Assembly (NCBI RefSeq): GCF_001642575.1
Contig: NZ_LXNG01000056.1
Location: 1 to 64,000 of the forward strand
Source of the DNA: Xanthomonas floridensis
GTDB lineage: Bacteria > Pseudomonadota > Gammaproteobacteria > Xanthomonadales > Xanthomonadaceae
Direction of reading: 5' to 3'
DNA length: 64,000 nt
The position numbers were made by a program, and so were the translations under genes. Numbering within the stretch: the stretch's first letter is position 1; every line of letters starts with the position of its first letter. A model generated the notes under the pieces. It was given only the letters and a program-made list of their open reading frames with translations, made no database searches and was not told where the DNA came from. Of the stretch, positions 54,379 through 64,000 are shown one piece after another.

Positions 54379-55704
54379 TCAGCTGTTCAACAAGCTACTG
54401 AGCGAGCTGGTGCTGCCCTGGAGCTGGGTGATCATCTTCTCCATCGCAGTGAACTGCTTGGTGTACATGTCCGACAGCTTTTCCATGCGGGTGTCGAGAT
54501 CGTCCAGCTCGTTCTCGTAGCCCTTGATCTCCTTGTTGAGCGTGTCCGAGCGGAGAGTAAGCGCGCCGTTGTTGACGTTGAGGTTGGCGTCCAGCAGCTT
54601 GGCCATGCCGGCACCGAACTTGCTGTCCTTGCCCAGCACGCTGGCAGCGGCATCCGGGTCGGCGTTGATGGCGGCATCGAACTTGCTGCCATCGAAACTC
54701 ATCACGCCGTCCTTGTCCAAGGTCAGGCCCAGCGCCTTGAGCTCGTTCAAATTGCCCGCCACCTGGCTGCGCAACTGCGTCTGCAGGCCGCGCACCAGCG
54801 AATCGCCGGTCAGTGCCGAGGCGGTCTTGGTGGCGGCATCGTAGCTGCTGCTCTTGGTCAGCAGGGTATTGGCAGTGTTGTAGGCGGCAGCAAACGCCGT
54901 CAGATTGCCCTTGAGGCTGCTGCTGTCGGGCGCGATGCTCAGGCTGAACTTGGTGCCTTCAGCTGCCTTGGTCAGGTTGAGCACGGCACCGGGCACCAGG
55001 TCGGTGATGGTGTTGGAGCTGGAGGTACGTTCGAACCCGTCCACCCGCACCAGCGCATCGGCCGCGGCCACCGCTTCGGTCATGCCGCCGGTAGCGCCAT
55101 TGCCGAAGGCCAGGGCATTCAGGCTCGGGTCGCTGGCGCTGACCGTCAGCGCCCCCTTGGTGCCGGTGTCGATCGCATTGAAGACCAGGTGCTGGCCGTC
55201 GTTGGCGGTCACCACGCTGGCGGTCACGCCCTTGCCGCCGGCCGCCTTGTTGATGGCCGCGGCGATGTCGGTCAGCTTGTCGGTGCCGCTGACATCGACG
55301 GTGATGCTCTTGTCGCCGTAAGCCAGGGTCAGGGTGCCGCTGCCAACGGTCGCATCGGCAACGTAGGCGCCGGAGGACAGCTTCTGCGCGGTGGCCAGCT
55401 TTACCACTTCCACCGAGTAGTTGCCGGGGGCCGCGGTACTGGTGGCGCTGGCAGTGAAGCCCGCGTCGGTCTGCACAGTGGCCTTGAACGCTGGCGTGTC
55501 GGCACTGCCGGTCACTTTATCCAGTGCGGTCTTCAGCGTGGTCATGCTGCTCTTGACCTGGCTGATGGCCGACAACTTGGTGGTGGCCGCCGTGCCCGCC
55601 TTGTTGATCACCGCCGCAGCAGGATCCTTGCGTCGCGAAACCAAGGTGGACACCAGGGTAGGGATATCCAGTCCTGAGCCGGTGCTGATGCCAGACGTCG
55701 CCAT
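54379..55704 (-). CDS. fliD: Flagellar filament cap protein FliD
   Basis: A 441-residue filament cap that folds flagellin as it arrives. The N-terminal part (SGISTGSGLDIPTLVSTLVS) and the C-terminal coiled region (LNKEIKGYENELDDLDTRME, then FTAMEKMITQLQ) are the family's polymerisation domains. The middle is the variable, Ala/Thr/Lys-rich region. It is preceded by a sigma-54 type promoter and followed by fliS. Confidence 0.96.
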   Translation of the reverse strand: MATSGISTGSGLDIPTLVSTLVSRRKDPAAAVINKAGTAATTKLSAISQVKSSMTTLKTALDKVTGSADTPAFKATVQTDAGFTASATSTAAPGNYSVEVVKLATAQKLSSGAYVADATVGSGTLTLAYGDKSITVDVSGTDKLTDIAAAINKAAGGKGVTASVVTANDGQHLVFNAIDTGTKGALTVSASDPSLNALAFGNGATGGMTEAVAAADALVRVDGFERTSSSNTITDLVPGAVLNLTKAAEGTKFSLSIAPDSSSLKGNLTAFAAAYNTANTLLTKSSSYDAATKTASALTGDSLVRGLQTQLRSQVAGNLNELKALGLTLDKDGVMSFDGSKFDAAINADPDAAASVLGKDSKFGAGMAKLLDANLNVNNGALTLRSDTLNKEIKGYENELDDLDTRMEKLSDMYTKQFTAMEKMITQLQGSTSSLSSLLNS

Positions 55705-55820
55705 GTTGCATTCCTCGCATGAGCGTCCGGGTGCGGACGCATGGGATTACGAGACGGGTATCGGCCGCATCCGGGTGGACTTTAGCGGCAGCGACATGTC
55801 TCGCTCACGTGCTGGGTTGA

Positions 55821-55837
55821 AGCAATTTCCGTGCCCG
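55821..55837 (-). promoter_or_regulatory. Sigma-54 promoter candidate for fliD
   Basis: On the minus strand the site reads GGGCACGGAAATTGCT, with GG-N10-GC spacing and GGCACG and TTGCT matching; the first base is G instead of T. It is about 120 bases before fliD. Confidence 0.6.
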
Positions 55838-55873
55838 GATGGCGTCAGGAGCATGACGCCAATGCCTTGGCAA

Positions 55874-55900
55874 CAAAAAAGCCCCTCCGGAGAGGGGCTC
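55874..55900 (-). terminator. Rho-independent terminator of fliC
   Basis: On the minus strand, GAGCCCCTC pairs with GAGGGGCT through a tight loop and is followed by TTTTTTG, about 25 bases after the fliC stop. It is a textbook intrinsic terminator, expected for a highly expressed monocistronic flagellin gene. Confidence 0.9.
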
Positions 55901-55925
55901 TTGATCTGCCAGGCTTCGCTGCGGA

Positions 55926-57125
55926 TTACTGCAGCAGGCTCAGCACGTTCTGCGGAACCGACTTGGCCTGGGCCAGCATCGCGGTACCGGCCTGCTGCAG
56001 GATCTGCGTGCGGGTCAGTTCGGCGGTTTCCTTGGCGTAGTCGGTGTCGCGGATACGGCTACGCGAGGCCGACAGGTTTTCCGAGGTTGCGCTCAGGTTG
56101 GCGATGGTGGAGGTGAAGCGGTTCTGCACCGCACCCATGTCGGCGCGCGAGGAGTTGACCGCGGTCAGCGCCTTGTCGACGATTTCCAGGGCCTTCTGCG
56201 AGCCAGAGAACGTGGAGATGTCCAGGCTGCTCAGGGTCGAAGCGGTGGAGCCGGAAGCGGCCGAGGCGGTGGTGATGCCGGCGCCGACGGTGATGCCGGT
56301 GGCGCTGGAAGTGCCGGCGGTCAGCGAGGTGAAGTCCTGGCCAGCCTTCAGCGATTCGATCTGCACCGTACCGTCGGTCTTGATCGAGGCGTACATGCCG
56401 GTCTGGTCCAGCTTGTCGTTGATCGCTGCAGCCACCTTCTTGTTCACGTCAGCCGCAGTGTCGCCGGAAGCGACCTTGACGTCTGCGATGGTGACGCTCT
56501 TGGCCGAACCGCTGGCGTCCTTGAACGACAGGCTGATGCCGCTGACCGAACCCGAGGCGGTGGCGGTGCCGGTCACGCCGGCGCCGGAGACGGCGGCAGC
56601 GAAGTTGGCTTTGCCCAGCGAATCGACATTGGCGTCGACGATGCTGTTGATGCCGATGGTCTGGCCGGCGTCGGCGCCGACCTGGAACAGCGCGCCGGAG
56701 AAGTCGCCGTTCAATAGCTTGGTGCCGTTGAAGTTGGTCTGGTTGGCAACGCGGTCGATTTCGGCGGTGAGCTGCTTGACTTCCGAGTTCAGCGCGTCAC
56801 GGTCGGTGGACGAGTTGGTGGCGTTGGACGACTGCACCGACAGCTCGCGGATACGCTGCAGGTTGCTGCCGATTTCGACCATCGCGCCTTCAGCGGTCTG
56901 GGCCAGCGAGATACCGTCGTTGGCGTTGCGCGAGGCAACGTCCAGGCCGCGGATCTGCGTGGTGAAACGCTCGGAGATTGCCAGACCGGCGGCGTCGTCC
57001 TTGGCGCTGTTGATGCGCAGACCAGACGACAGACGCTGGATGCTCGTCGACATGCTGGCGCTGCTGGTGTTGAGGTTACGCTGAGCGTTCAGCGACATTA
57101 CGTTGGTGTTGATTACCTGTGCCAT
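55926..57125 (-). CDS. fliC: Flagellin FliC
   Basis: A 399-residue filament subunit. The N-terminal D0/D1 (MAQVINTNVMSLNAQRNLNT) and C-terminal D1/D0 (ending in KSVPQNVLSLLQ) are conserved, and the centre (about 165-300) is the variable surface domain rich in Ala, Ser, Thr and Gly, the likely site of O-glycosylation. Residues 30-51 are the flg22 region, with Asp43 in SAKDDAAGLAI. The start at 57125 has AGGAGA nine bases upstream. It is a single copy in this window, flanked by a sigma-28 promoter and a strong terminator. Confidence 0.97.
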   Translation of the reverse strand: MAQVINTNVMSLNAQRNLNTSSASMSTSIQRLSSGLRINSAKDDAAGLAISERFTTQIRGLDVASRNANDGISLAQTAEGAMVEIGSNLQRIRELSVQSSNATNSSTDRDALNSEVKQLTAEIDRVANQTNFNGTKLLNGDFSGALFQVGADAGQTIGINSIVDANVDSLGKANFAAAVSGAGVTGTATASGSVSGISLSFKDASGSAKSVTIADVKVASGDTAADVNKKVAAAINDKLDQTGMYASIKTDGTVQIESLKAGQDFTSLTAGTSSATGITVGAGITTASAASGSTASTLSSLDISTFSGSQKALEIVDKALTAVNSSRADMGAVQNRFTSTIANLSATSENLSASRSRIRDTDYAKETAELTRTQILQQAGTAMLAQAKSVPQNVLSLLQ

Positions 57126-57149
57126 TTTGATTTCTCCTAAGCGATTTTT

Positions 57150-57171
57150 CCGGCAAGGGGGACTTGCCCGG
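57150..57171 (-). promoter_or_regulatory. Small hairpin just upstream of the fliC ribosome site
   Basis: CCGGCAAG (57150-57157) can pair with CTTGCCCGG (57163-57171) with one bulge. In the RNA the stem lies immediately before the AGGAGA ribosome site, within the ~190-base leader. A role in translation or mRNA stability is possible but not shown. Confidence 0.35.
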
Positions 57172-57323
57172 AGCCTCCGCAGGGGGGCCATCAAGTTGGC
57201 CGTTGCCGCTGCTGAGATGAATAACGGCGTTGCGTCAGGAACCTTTAGCGAAATTCAGTATTTTTTTACTGTTTTTCTGCCGCGGGACGAAAAGCGTAAG
57301 CGTTGTGTATCAAGGGGTTTGGT

Positions 57324-57351
57324 TTATTCGGCAGCACCCCGTAGATCTTTA
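57324..57351 (-). promoter_or_regulatory. Sigma-28 promoter of fliC
   Basis: On the minus strand, TAAA, a 15-base spacer and GCCGAATAA form a close match to the sigma-28 consensus (TAAA-N15-GCCGATAA, with one extra A). It gives fliC an untranslated leader of about 190 bases. The 318-base fliC-flgL spacer otherwise holds no gene. Confidence 0.75.
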
Positions 57352-57443
57352 GCGTCGGTATAAAACTCAAGCAATAAACTCCGTCTGCCTGCGCAAGGAT
57401 TGCCGTGCAGGAGCGAAGCAAAACGCAGGTTGGCTGCGGAAAA

Positions 57444-58649
57444 TCAGCGGATCATGTTGAACAATGTCGACGACTGCATCTGCTGGAAGATCGTTTGAGC
57501 GGCCTGCAGCGAGGCCTTTTCGAGTTCGTACTGCCCGATCGCCGAGGCGTAGTCCAGATCGCGGATCGACGACAGGGTGGTCTTGAGCGTGACTTCGTTG
57601 GAGTCGAGCAAGGAGTTGGCGTTGTCGATGGCCGACAACTGCGCGCCGCCGGAAGCACGCGCATCGATCATCTTCGACGAGGCCTGCGCGATGTCGCGCA
57701 TCGACGACTGCAAGGTGTTGATCATCGCCGCCTTCTGCGGCTGGGTCAGGGTGTCGGAATTGAGCGCGCCGACCAGATCGTCGATGGTGGAGAACACGTC
57801 CTTGGTGGTGGATGCGCCGATCTGGAAGCTGTCGCCTACCGCCGGTGCGCCGCTGATGCGCATGCGCACGCCGGCCGCGGTGATGTCGTCGCCATCCTTG
57901 TAGGTGCCGGTGCTGACCACTGCATTGGTGCTGTCGCGCACCTCATAGGTGTCGGCGGCAGTGAACTGCACGCTGTAGCTGCCCCCGTTCCAGCTGCCGG
58001 TACTGGCATCGCGGCTGAAATCCAGCAGTAGCCCGGTGCCGGTATTGGCATTGGAAGGGTGCGCATCCACGGTGCCGTCGCCGGTGCGGATGCGCATGAA
58101 GATTTCGCTGCCGGGCAGGGTGTCGCTGACAAAGGTGTCTGGCGCCACTTCGACCTGCTTCTGGGTCTGGTCGCCGTTGTAGACCACGCCGCCGTTGCTC
58201 TTGATAAACGGTGCGCTGCCATCGGCGGTGCCGCCGAACAGATAGCGCCCGGTGCCGTCGGTGCTGTTGGCCAGGCTCACCATGCTGTCGCGCAGGGCGG
58301 TCAGTTCCGAGGCGATCGCCTTGCGGTCGTCCGGGCTGAGCGAGGAATTGTTGGCCTGCACCGCCAATTCGGTGACGCGCGCCATTTTGTCGCCGGCTTG
58401 CGAGAGTGCATTTTCCTGCAGGCCCAGGCGGTTCTGCACGTTGTTGGCGTTCTCGCCGAAGCGGGTGATCGCGGCGAGCGCGCGGTCCAGGCCCACCGCG
58501 GTGCCTGCGGCAACCGGATCGTCCTTGGCGGTGACCAGGCGCTGGCCGCTGGAGAGCTGCGATTCGAGCTGGTTCAGCCGCGCCTGCTTGGCCCCCATCG
58601 AGGCGACCGACTGGCTGTACATCATGCTGGTGGAGATACGGTCGGTCAT
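57444..58649 (-). CDS. flgL: Flagellar hook-filament junction protein FlgL
   Basis: A 401-residue junction protein related to flagellin. The N-terminal helix (MTDRISTSMMYSQSVASMGA) and C-terminal helix (ending in FQQMQSSTLFNMIR) are conserved. The start ATG overlaps the flgK stop in TGATG, so flgK and flgL are translationally coupled. Confidence 0.96.
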   Translation of the reverse strand: MTDRISTSMMYSQSVASMGAKQARLNQLESQLSSGQRLVTAKDDPVAAGTAVGLDRALAAITRFGENANNVQNRLGLQENALSQAGDKMARVTELAVQANNSSLSPDDRKAIASELTALRDSMVSLANSTDGTGRYLFGGTADGSAPFIKSNGGVVYNGDQTQKQVEVAPDTFVSDTLPGSEIFMRIRTGDGTVDAHPSNANTGTGLLLDFSRDASTGSWNGGSYSVQFTAADTYEVRDSTNAVVSTGTYKDGDDITAAGVRMRISGAPAVGDSFQIGASTTKDVFSTIDDLVGALNSDTLTQPQKAAMINTLQSSMRDIAQASSKMIDARASGGAQLSAIDNANSLLDSNEVTLKTTLSSIRDLDYASAIGQYELEKASLQAAQTIFQQMQSSTLFNMIR

Positions 58650-60523
58650 CAGCGTACGGCACCCAGGATGGCTTGGAAGATGGTGTCGGCGGTGGAGATC
58701 ATCTGTGCGGCGGCCTGATAGGCCTGCTGCAGCTTGAGCATGTTGGCGGCTTCCTCATCGAGGTTGACGCCGGAAATCGAATCGCGGCTGGCCTGCGCCT
58801 GGTCGTTGATGACCTTCTGCGCGTCGGCCGCGTAATCGGCCGCGCGCGCGGCCGAGCCCACCGAGGTGGTCAGGCCCGACAGCGCGCCGTTGAGCGTGAC
58901 GGTGCCGCCGCTGAGCGCTTTGGCATCGTCGATCTTGGCCAGCAGCTTGGCATTGCCGTTGTCGCTGGAGCCGGCGCCCATCGGGCCGACGCCGAAGGTG
59001 TCGCCGGCCTTGGGTGCGCCATCCAGCGCGAAGCTCCAGCCGTTGGCGCTGATGGTCTGTCCGGCGGTATAAGCGAACGGACCGGCGCCATCGATGGTGT
59101 ATTGATTGGCGTCGATGAACTCCACCGACGACGGGGTCAGCAGCGCCGGGTTCTGCGCATTGGTGACCTTGACGTCGCTGATCTTGCCCGAGCCCAGGTT
59201 GGCGACGGTGGCGGTGGCCTTGACCGGCGTTGCCGCGGCAATGCGCGAGGGGTCGGTGATGGCCACCGACAAGGTACCGGCCAGTCCAGAGGTGGGCTGC
59301 AGCAGGAATTTGTCGCCGCTGGCAGGCGTGCCGCCCACCACCATGCTCACGCCATTGAGTACCAGCGGGTTGGCAGCGGTGCCGGTGCCGGTCATCGGCA
59401 CGGCGGCGCCGGTGCTGGCGCTGGTGGCCTTCCACGCGGTGCCGTCGAAGCTGAGCGTGACGTTCTGCCCGTCCACTGCCGACAGATTGCTGAAGCTGGC
59501 GGTCAGCGACGCAGTGCCGGTGTTGCCCGGATTGGCGGCGGTGGTCGGCGAACCGATGTTGAAGAAGTTGCCGCCCATCGCGCCGTACAGGTCCATACCC
59601 TGTGCATGGCCGGCATTGAAGGTGCTGGCCATGCCCACGGCCAGGCGGCCCAGTTCGGCCTGGGTCGGCTCCAGCACGCTGCTGCGGAATTCCAGCAGGC
59701 CGCCGATCTGCCCGCCCAGCGAGTTGGCGCTGAGGCTGACATTCTGCCCCTGGGTCTGCATCGCCACCTGCAGCTTGGTCGGCTGGTAGGGGTCGGCGAC
59801 GGTGGTGAGCTTGGACGAGGTGGTCCCCACCACCAGCGCCTGGCCACCGGCGGTGAAGACATTCATGAAACCGCCGTCCTGCATCACCGCGGTGCCGCCG
59901 GTATAGCCCACCAGTTTGCTCACCAGCGCGTCGCGCTGATCGAGCATGTCCGGCGACGCGTTGGCCGCGCTGTTGCCGATGGTGCCGTTGATCTTGGCGA
60001 TCTGCTGCGTCAAACGGTTGACTTCGTCCACCGAGGACGTCAATCCACTGTTGACCTCATTGCTCAGGCTGTCCATCTGCCCGTTGAGCTGCTTGAAGCG
60101 CGTGGCCAGCGAATTGCCGCTGTCGAGCATGCTCTGCCGCTCGGCGGTGGAGGACGCATTGGACGACACCGCGCTGGTGGAGTCGAAGAAGTTCGACCAC
60201 AGCCCGGCCACGTTGGTGGCAGTGTTGGAGTAGAGCGCGTCCACGCGGTTGGACAGCGAGGACAGCTGCTGCAGCCGCGAGAGTTCGCCGCCGCTGTCGA
60301 GCAGGCGCGAGATGGCCAGCTGGTCCGCCACCCGGCCCACATCGGTGATCTTGGCGCCATTGCCCACGAACGCGTAGCCCATGTCGGTGGGCGTGCGCGT
60401 TGCAAATTCCACGCGTTGGCGGCTGTAACCTTCGGTATTGATGTTGGCGACGTTATGGCTAACGGTCGACAACGCCCGTTGGAAGGCGATCAGCGCGCTG
60501 GTCCCGGTGGACATGATGGACAT
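58649..60523 (-). CDS. flgK: Flagellar hook-associated protein FlgK
   Basis: A 624-residue first hook-filament junction protein. It has the N-terminal flagellar rod-type motif (ALSTVSHNVANINTEGYSRQ), a hook-associated internal domain, and the C-terminal helix GVNLDEEAANMLKLQQAYQA. The length is normal. It follows flgJ by 11 bases. Confidence 0.96.
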   Translation of the reverse strand: MSIMSTGTSALIAFQRALSTVSHNVANINTEGYSRQRVEFATRTPTDMGYAFVGNGAKITDVGRVADQLAISRLLDSGGELSRLQQLSSLSNRVDALYSNTATNVAGLWSNFFDSTSAVSSNASSTAERQSMLDSGNSLATRFKQLNGQMDSLSNEVNSGLTSSVDEVNRLTQQIAKINGTIGNSAANASPDMLDQRDALVSKLVGYTGGTAVMQDGGFMNVFTAGGQALVVGTTSSKLTTVADPYQPTKLQVAMQTQGQNVSLSANSLGGQIGGLLEFRSSVLEPTQAELGRLAVGMASTFNAGHAQGMDLYGAMGGNFFNIGSPTTAANPGNTGTASLTASFSNLSAVDGQNVTLSFDGTAWKATSASTGAAVPMTGTGTAANPLVLNGVSMVVGGTPASGDKFLLQPTSGLAGTLSVAITDPSRIAAATPVKATATVANLGSGKISDVKVTNAQNPALLTPSSVEFIDANQYTIDGAGPFAYTAGQTISANGWSFALDGAPKAGDTFGVGPMGAGSSDNGNAKLLAKIDDAKALSGGTVTLNGALSGLTTSVGSAARAADYAADAQKVINDQAQASRDSISGVNLDEEAANMLKLQQAYQAAAQMISTADTIFQAILGAVR

Positions 60524-60534
60524 GGACGTTTACC

Positions 60535-61713
60535 TCAGCGGCGGATGGTGCCGAGCCCGGCCGGCTCGGTGGTACTGGCATAGCGGTTGGACAGATCGGC
60601 CGCCGCGTTGCCGATGGCGGCCACCGCGCGGTCGATGGTCGGACCGTTGGCGATCGCCGCGATCTTGGCTGCGTAGCCTGGATCGGTGGCGTAACCAGCC
60701 TGTTGCAAGCCGCGTGCAAAACCGCGGATATCGGTGCCGGCCTGCAGCGCGCCCTGGTAGCGGCTGTTGTTCTTCAGCAGGCGCACGTAGTCGGCAAAGC
60801 TTTCCTCGGCCGAGCCATAGGCACGGAAATCGGCGGTTTCGGTGGTTTTGACGCCGTTGACGTATTCGTGGGTGCCGGTGGTGACCTTGGCGCCGTTCCA
60901 GCCGGTGGCCTTGATGCCGAACAGGTTGTTGGAATCGCCGCCATTGCCGATGCCGCGCCGTCCCCAGCCGGTCTCCAGCGCGGCCTGCGCCACCAGCGCG
61001 CGCGGGTCCACGCCCAGTTCGCGCGCGGCCTTCTGGGCATGCGTCCAGATCTTGGCGACAAAGCCTTCCGGGGTGCGTTCGCCCAGGCTGGCGGCGGCGC
61101 TGCTGGCGGCGCTCGCCGTGACTGCGGCGTTGGCGTCGGCGGCATCGCTGGCCGCCACATCGCTCCAGCGGTCATTAGCCGACGGCCAGCTCAGTGCGGC
61201 GGCATCGTCGCTGCCAGCCTCGCTGCTGCCGGTACGCCCGGCGATCAGGTCCAGCACCTGGCTCATGCCGATCCCGCTCAGGTTGCCTGCGCCCAGGGCG
61301 GCCTTTGCAACGCTGCCTGCCGTGATGCCGGTTGCTGCGCTATCGCGGGCGGGCAGCGGCAACGAGGCGTCGCGCTTGCCGGCAACCAGCGCGTACGCCT
61401 TGGCGGCCTCGGCGGTGTTCAGCGAGGTATTCAACGCCGGGCCACCGGTGTCGCCGCTCAGCTGCTTGGAGATCATCGCCGACAGGCCCAGGCCCTTGCC
61501 CTCGGTCAACGCCTTGGCCATCTGCTGGTCGTACATCTCGCGGAACATCTGGTTTTCGCCCGGAAACATCGGGTCGCCGGAACTCGCATCGCGCATGCTC
61601 TTGACCAGCATCTGCGCGAACTGGCCTTCGAGCTGACGGGAGACCTTGTCGATCTTTGCCGGATCGGCCTTGGTGCTCGGGTTGAGATCAATGGGCGAGG
61701 CTGCGATACGCAT
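60535..61713 (-). CDS. flgJ: Flagellar rod-capping muramidase FlgJ
   Basis: A 392-residue bifunctional protein. The N-terminal rod-cap domain (QLEGQFAQMLVKSMRDASSG, DQQMAKALTEGKGLGLS) is followed by a variable linker. A C-terminal glucosaminidase domain (about 220-370) contains AALETGWGRRGIGN with the catalytic glutamate and YGSAEESFADYVRLLKNN. It cuts peptidoglycan to let the rod pass. It precedes flgK by 11 bases. Confidence 0.95.
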   Translation of the reverse strand: MRIAASPIDLNPSTKADPAKIDKVSRQLEGQFAQMLVKSMRDASSGDPMFPGENQMFREMYDQQMAKALTEGKGLGLSAMISKQLSGDTGGPALNTSLNTAEAAKAYALVAGKRDASLPLPARDSAATGITAGSVAKAALGAGNLSGIGMSQVLDLIAGRTGSSEAGSDDAAALSWPSANDRWSDVAASDAADANAAVTASAASSAAASLGERTPEGFVAKIWTHAQKAARELGVDPRALVAQAALETGWGRRGIGNGGDSNNLFGIKATGWNGAKVTTGTHEYVNGVKTTETADFRAYGSAEESFADYVRLLKNNSRYQGALQAGTDIRGFARGLQQAGYATDPGYAAKIAAIANGPTIDRAVAAIGNAAADLSNRYASTTEPAGLGTIRR

Positions 61714-61714
61714 G

Positions 61715-63536
<1,822 letters not shown>

Positions 63537-63574
63537 GGCGTAAGTTCCTGAGAGGGCGGTGAGCGGCGAGCCGA

Positions 63575-64000
63575 TCAGACGTTGTTGTTCAAGTAGCCGA
63601 GCATCGAGTCGGTGGTGGAAATGGCCTTGGCGTTCATTTCGTAGGCGCGCTGGGTTTCGATCATGCTCACCAGCTCTTCCACGGTATTGACGTTGCTGCC
63701 TTCCAGCGCGCCCTGCACGGTGTTGCCCAGGCCGTTGAGGCCAGGCGTGCCGTTCTGCGCAGGACCGGAAGCGGTGGTTTCGACGAACAGGTTCTCGCCC
63801 TTGGCCTGCAGGCCCGAGGGGTTGATGAAGTCGGTCAAGGTGAGTGCGCCGATTTCCTGCGCCGCGGCCTGGCCGGCCAGGGTCACGCTGATGGTGCCGT
63901 CGTTGCCGATGGTCAGCGATTGCGCGCCTTCCGGCACCTGGATGCCCGGCTGCAGCGGGTAACCGCTGTTGGTGACCAGTTCGCCCTGCGCATTGATCTG
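63575..64000 (-). CDS. flgG: Flagellar distal rod protein FlgG (partial, 3' end)
   Basis: The last 141 residues of FlgG; the 5' part lies outside the window, and the frame stays open to base 64000. The end SNVNTVEELVSMIETQRAYE and STTDSMLGYLNNNV is the conserved C-terminal helix of FlgG. The stretch QINAQGELVTNSGYPLQPGI upstream confirms the family. Confidence 0.96.
   Translation of the reverse strand, partial: QINAQGELVTNSGYPLQPGIQVPEGAQSLTIGNDGTISVTLAGQAAAQEIGALTLTDFINPSGLQAKGENLFVETTASGPAQNGTPGLNGLGNTVQGALEGSNVNTVEELVSMIETQRAYEMNAKAISTTDSMLGYLNNNV

Overview
The window is a chromosomal segment of a Xanthomonas-type gammaproteobacterium. The evidence is a high-G+C flagellar locus with the gene order typical of the genus, including the rpoN2-vemR-fleQ regulatory block, and a plant-pathogen type flagellin. 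Apart from an RHS toxin module at the left edge, nearly all real genes lie on the minus strand. Species and strain cannot be settled from the sequence alone.

Layout from left to right. (1) 103-4312, plus strand, visibly richer in A+T: a 5'-truncated RHS/YD-repeat gene whose C-terminus carries an HExxH metallopeptidase-like domain, followed by an overlapping small lipoprotein gene that is probably its immunity partner. (2) 4582-10620: flhF-flhG-fliA-cheY-cheZ-cheA, read right to left. (3) 11493-14713: flhB-flhA. (4) 14850-23447: three cyclic-di-GMP genes, an MHYT-GGDEF-EAL protein and two large paralogous beta-propeller-GGDEF proteins. (5) 23542-35874: the flagellar export, rod, motor and switch genes fliEFGHIJK, fliLMNOP and fliQR. 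fliP and fliQ are pushed apart by a 1.1-kb spacer holding a roughly 600-bp imperfect palindrome. (6) 35875-37007: a repeat field with eight 79-bp tandem copies plus longer REP-like units. (7) 37008-48604: a ten-gene flagellin-glycosylation cluster. (8) 48724-51996: rpoN2-vemR-fleQ. (9) 52245-57125: a LuxR-type regulator, a PilZ-like protein, a FliT-like protein, fliS, fliD and fliC. (10) 57444-64000: flgL, flgK, flgJ, flgI, flgH and the 3' end of flgG.

Regulation can be read in the sequence. Seven sites with the sigma-54 spacing (GG-N10-GC) stand before flhF, flhB, fliQ, fliL, fliE, the glycosylation operon and fliD. A sigma-28 type promoter stands about 190 bases before fliC. Because rpoN2, fleQ and fliA are all in the window, most of the cascade is self-contained: RpoN2 with FleQ would fire the basal-body, export and glycan genes, then FliA would fire the filament genes. 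VemR, a receiver-only protein, is translationally coupled to fleQ. The PilZ-like protein and the GGDEF/EAL genes suggest c-di-GMP input.

The most unusual part is the glycosylation cluster. It combines a sugar aminotransferase, an acyl carrier protein, a FabH-like ketosynthase, two FabG-like reductases, two left-handed beta-helix proteins, a Rieske oxygenase, a methyltransferase, an unrecognised 318-residue protein and a 1187-residue multi-module glycosyltransferase. This looks like a dedicated pathway that builds, attaches and then oxidises or methylates a short acyl group on an amino-sugar of the flagellin glycan.
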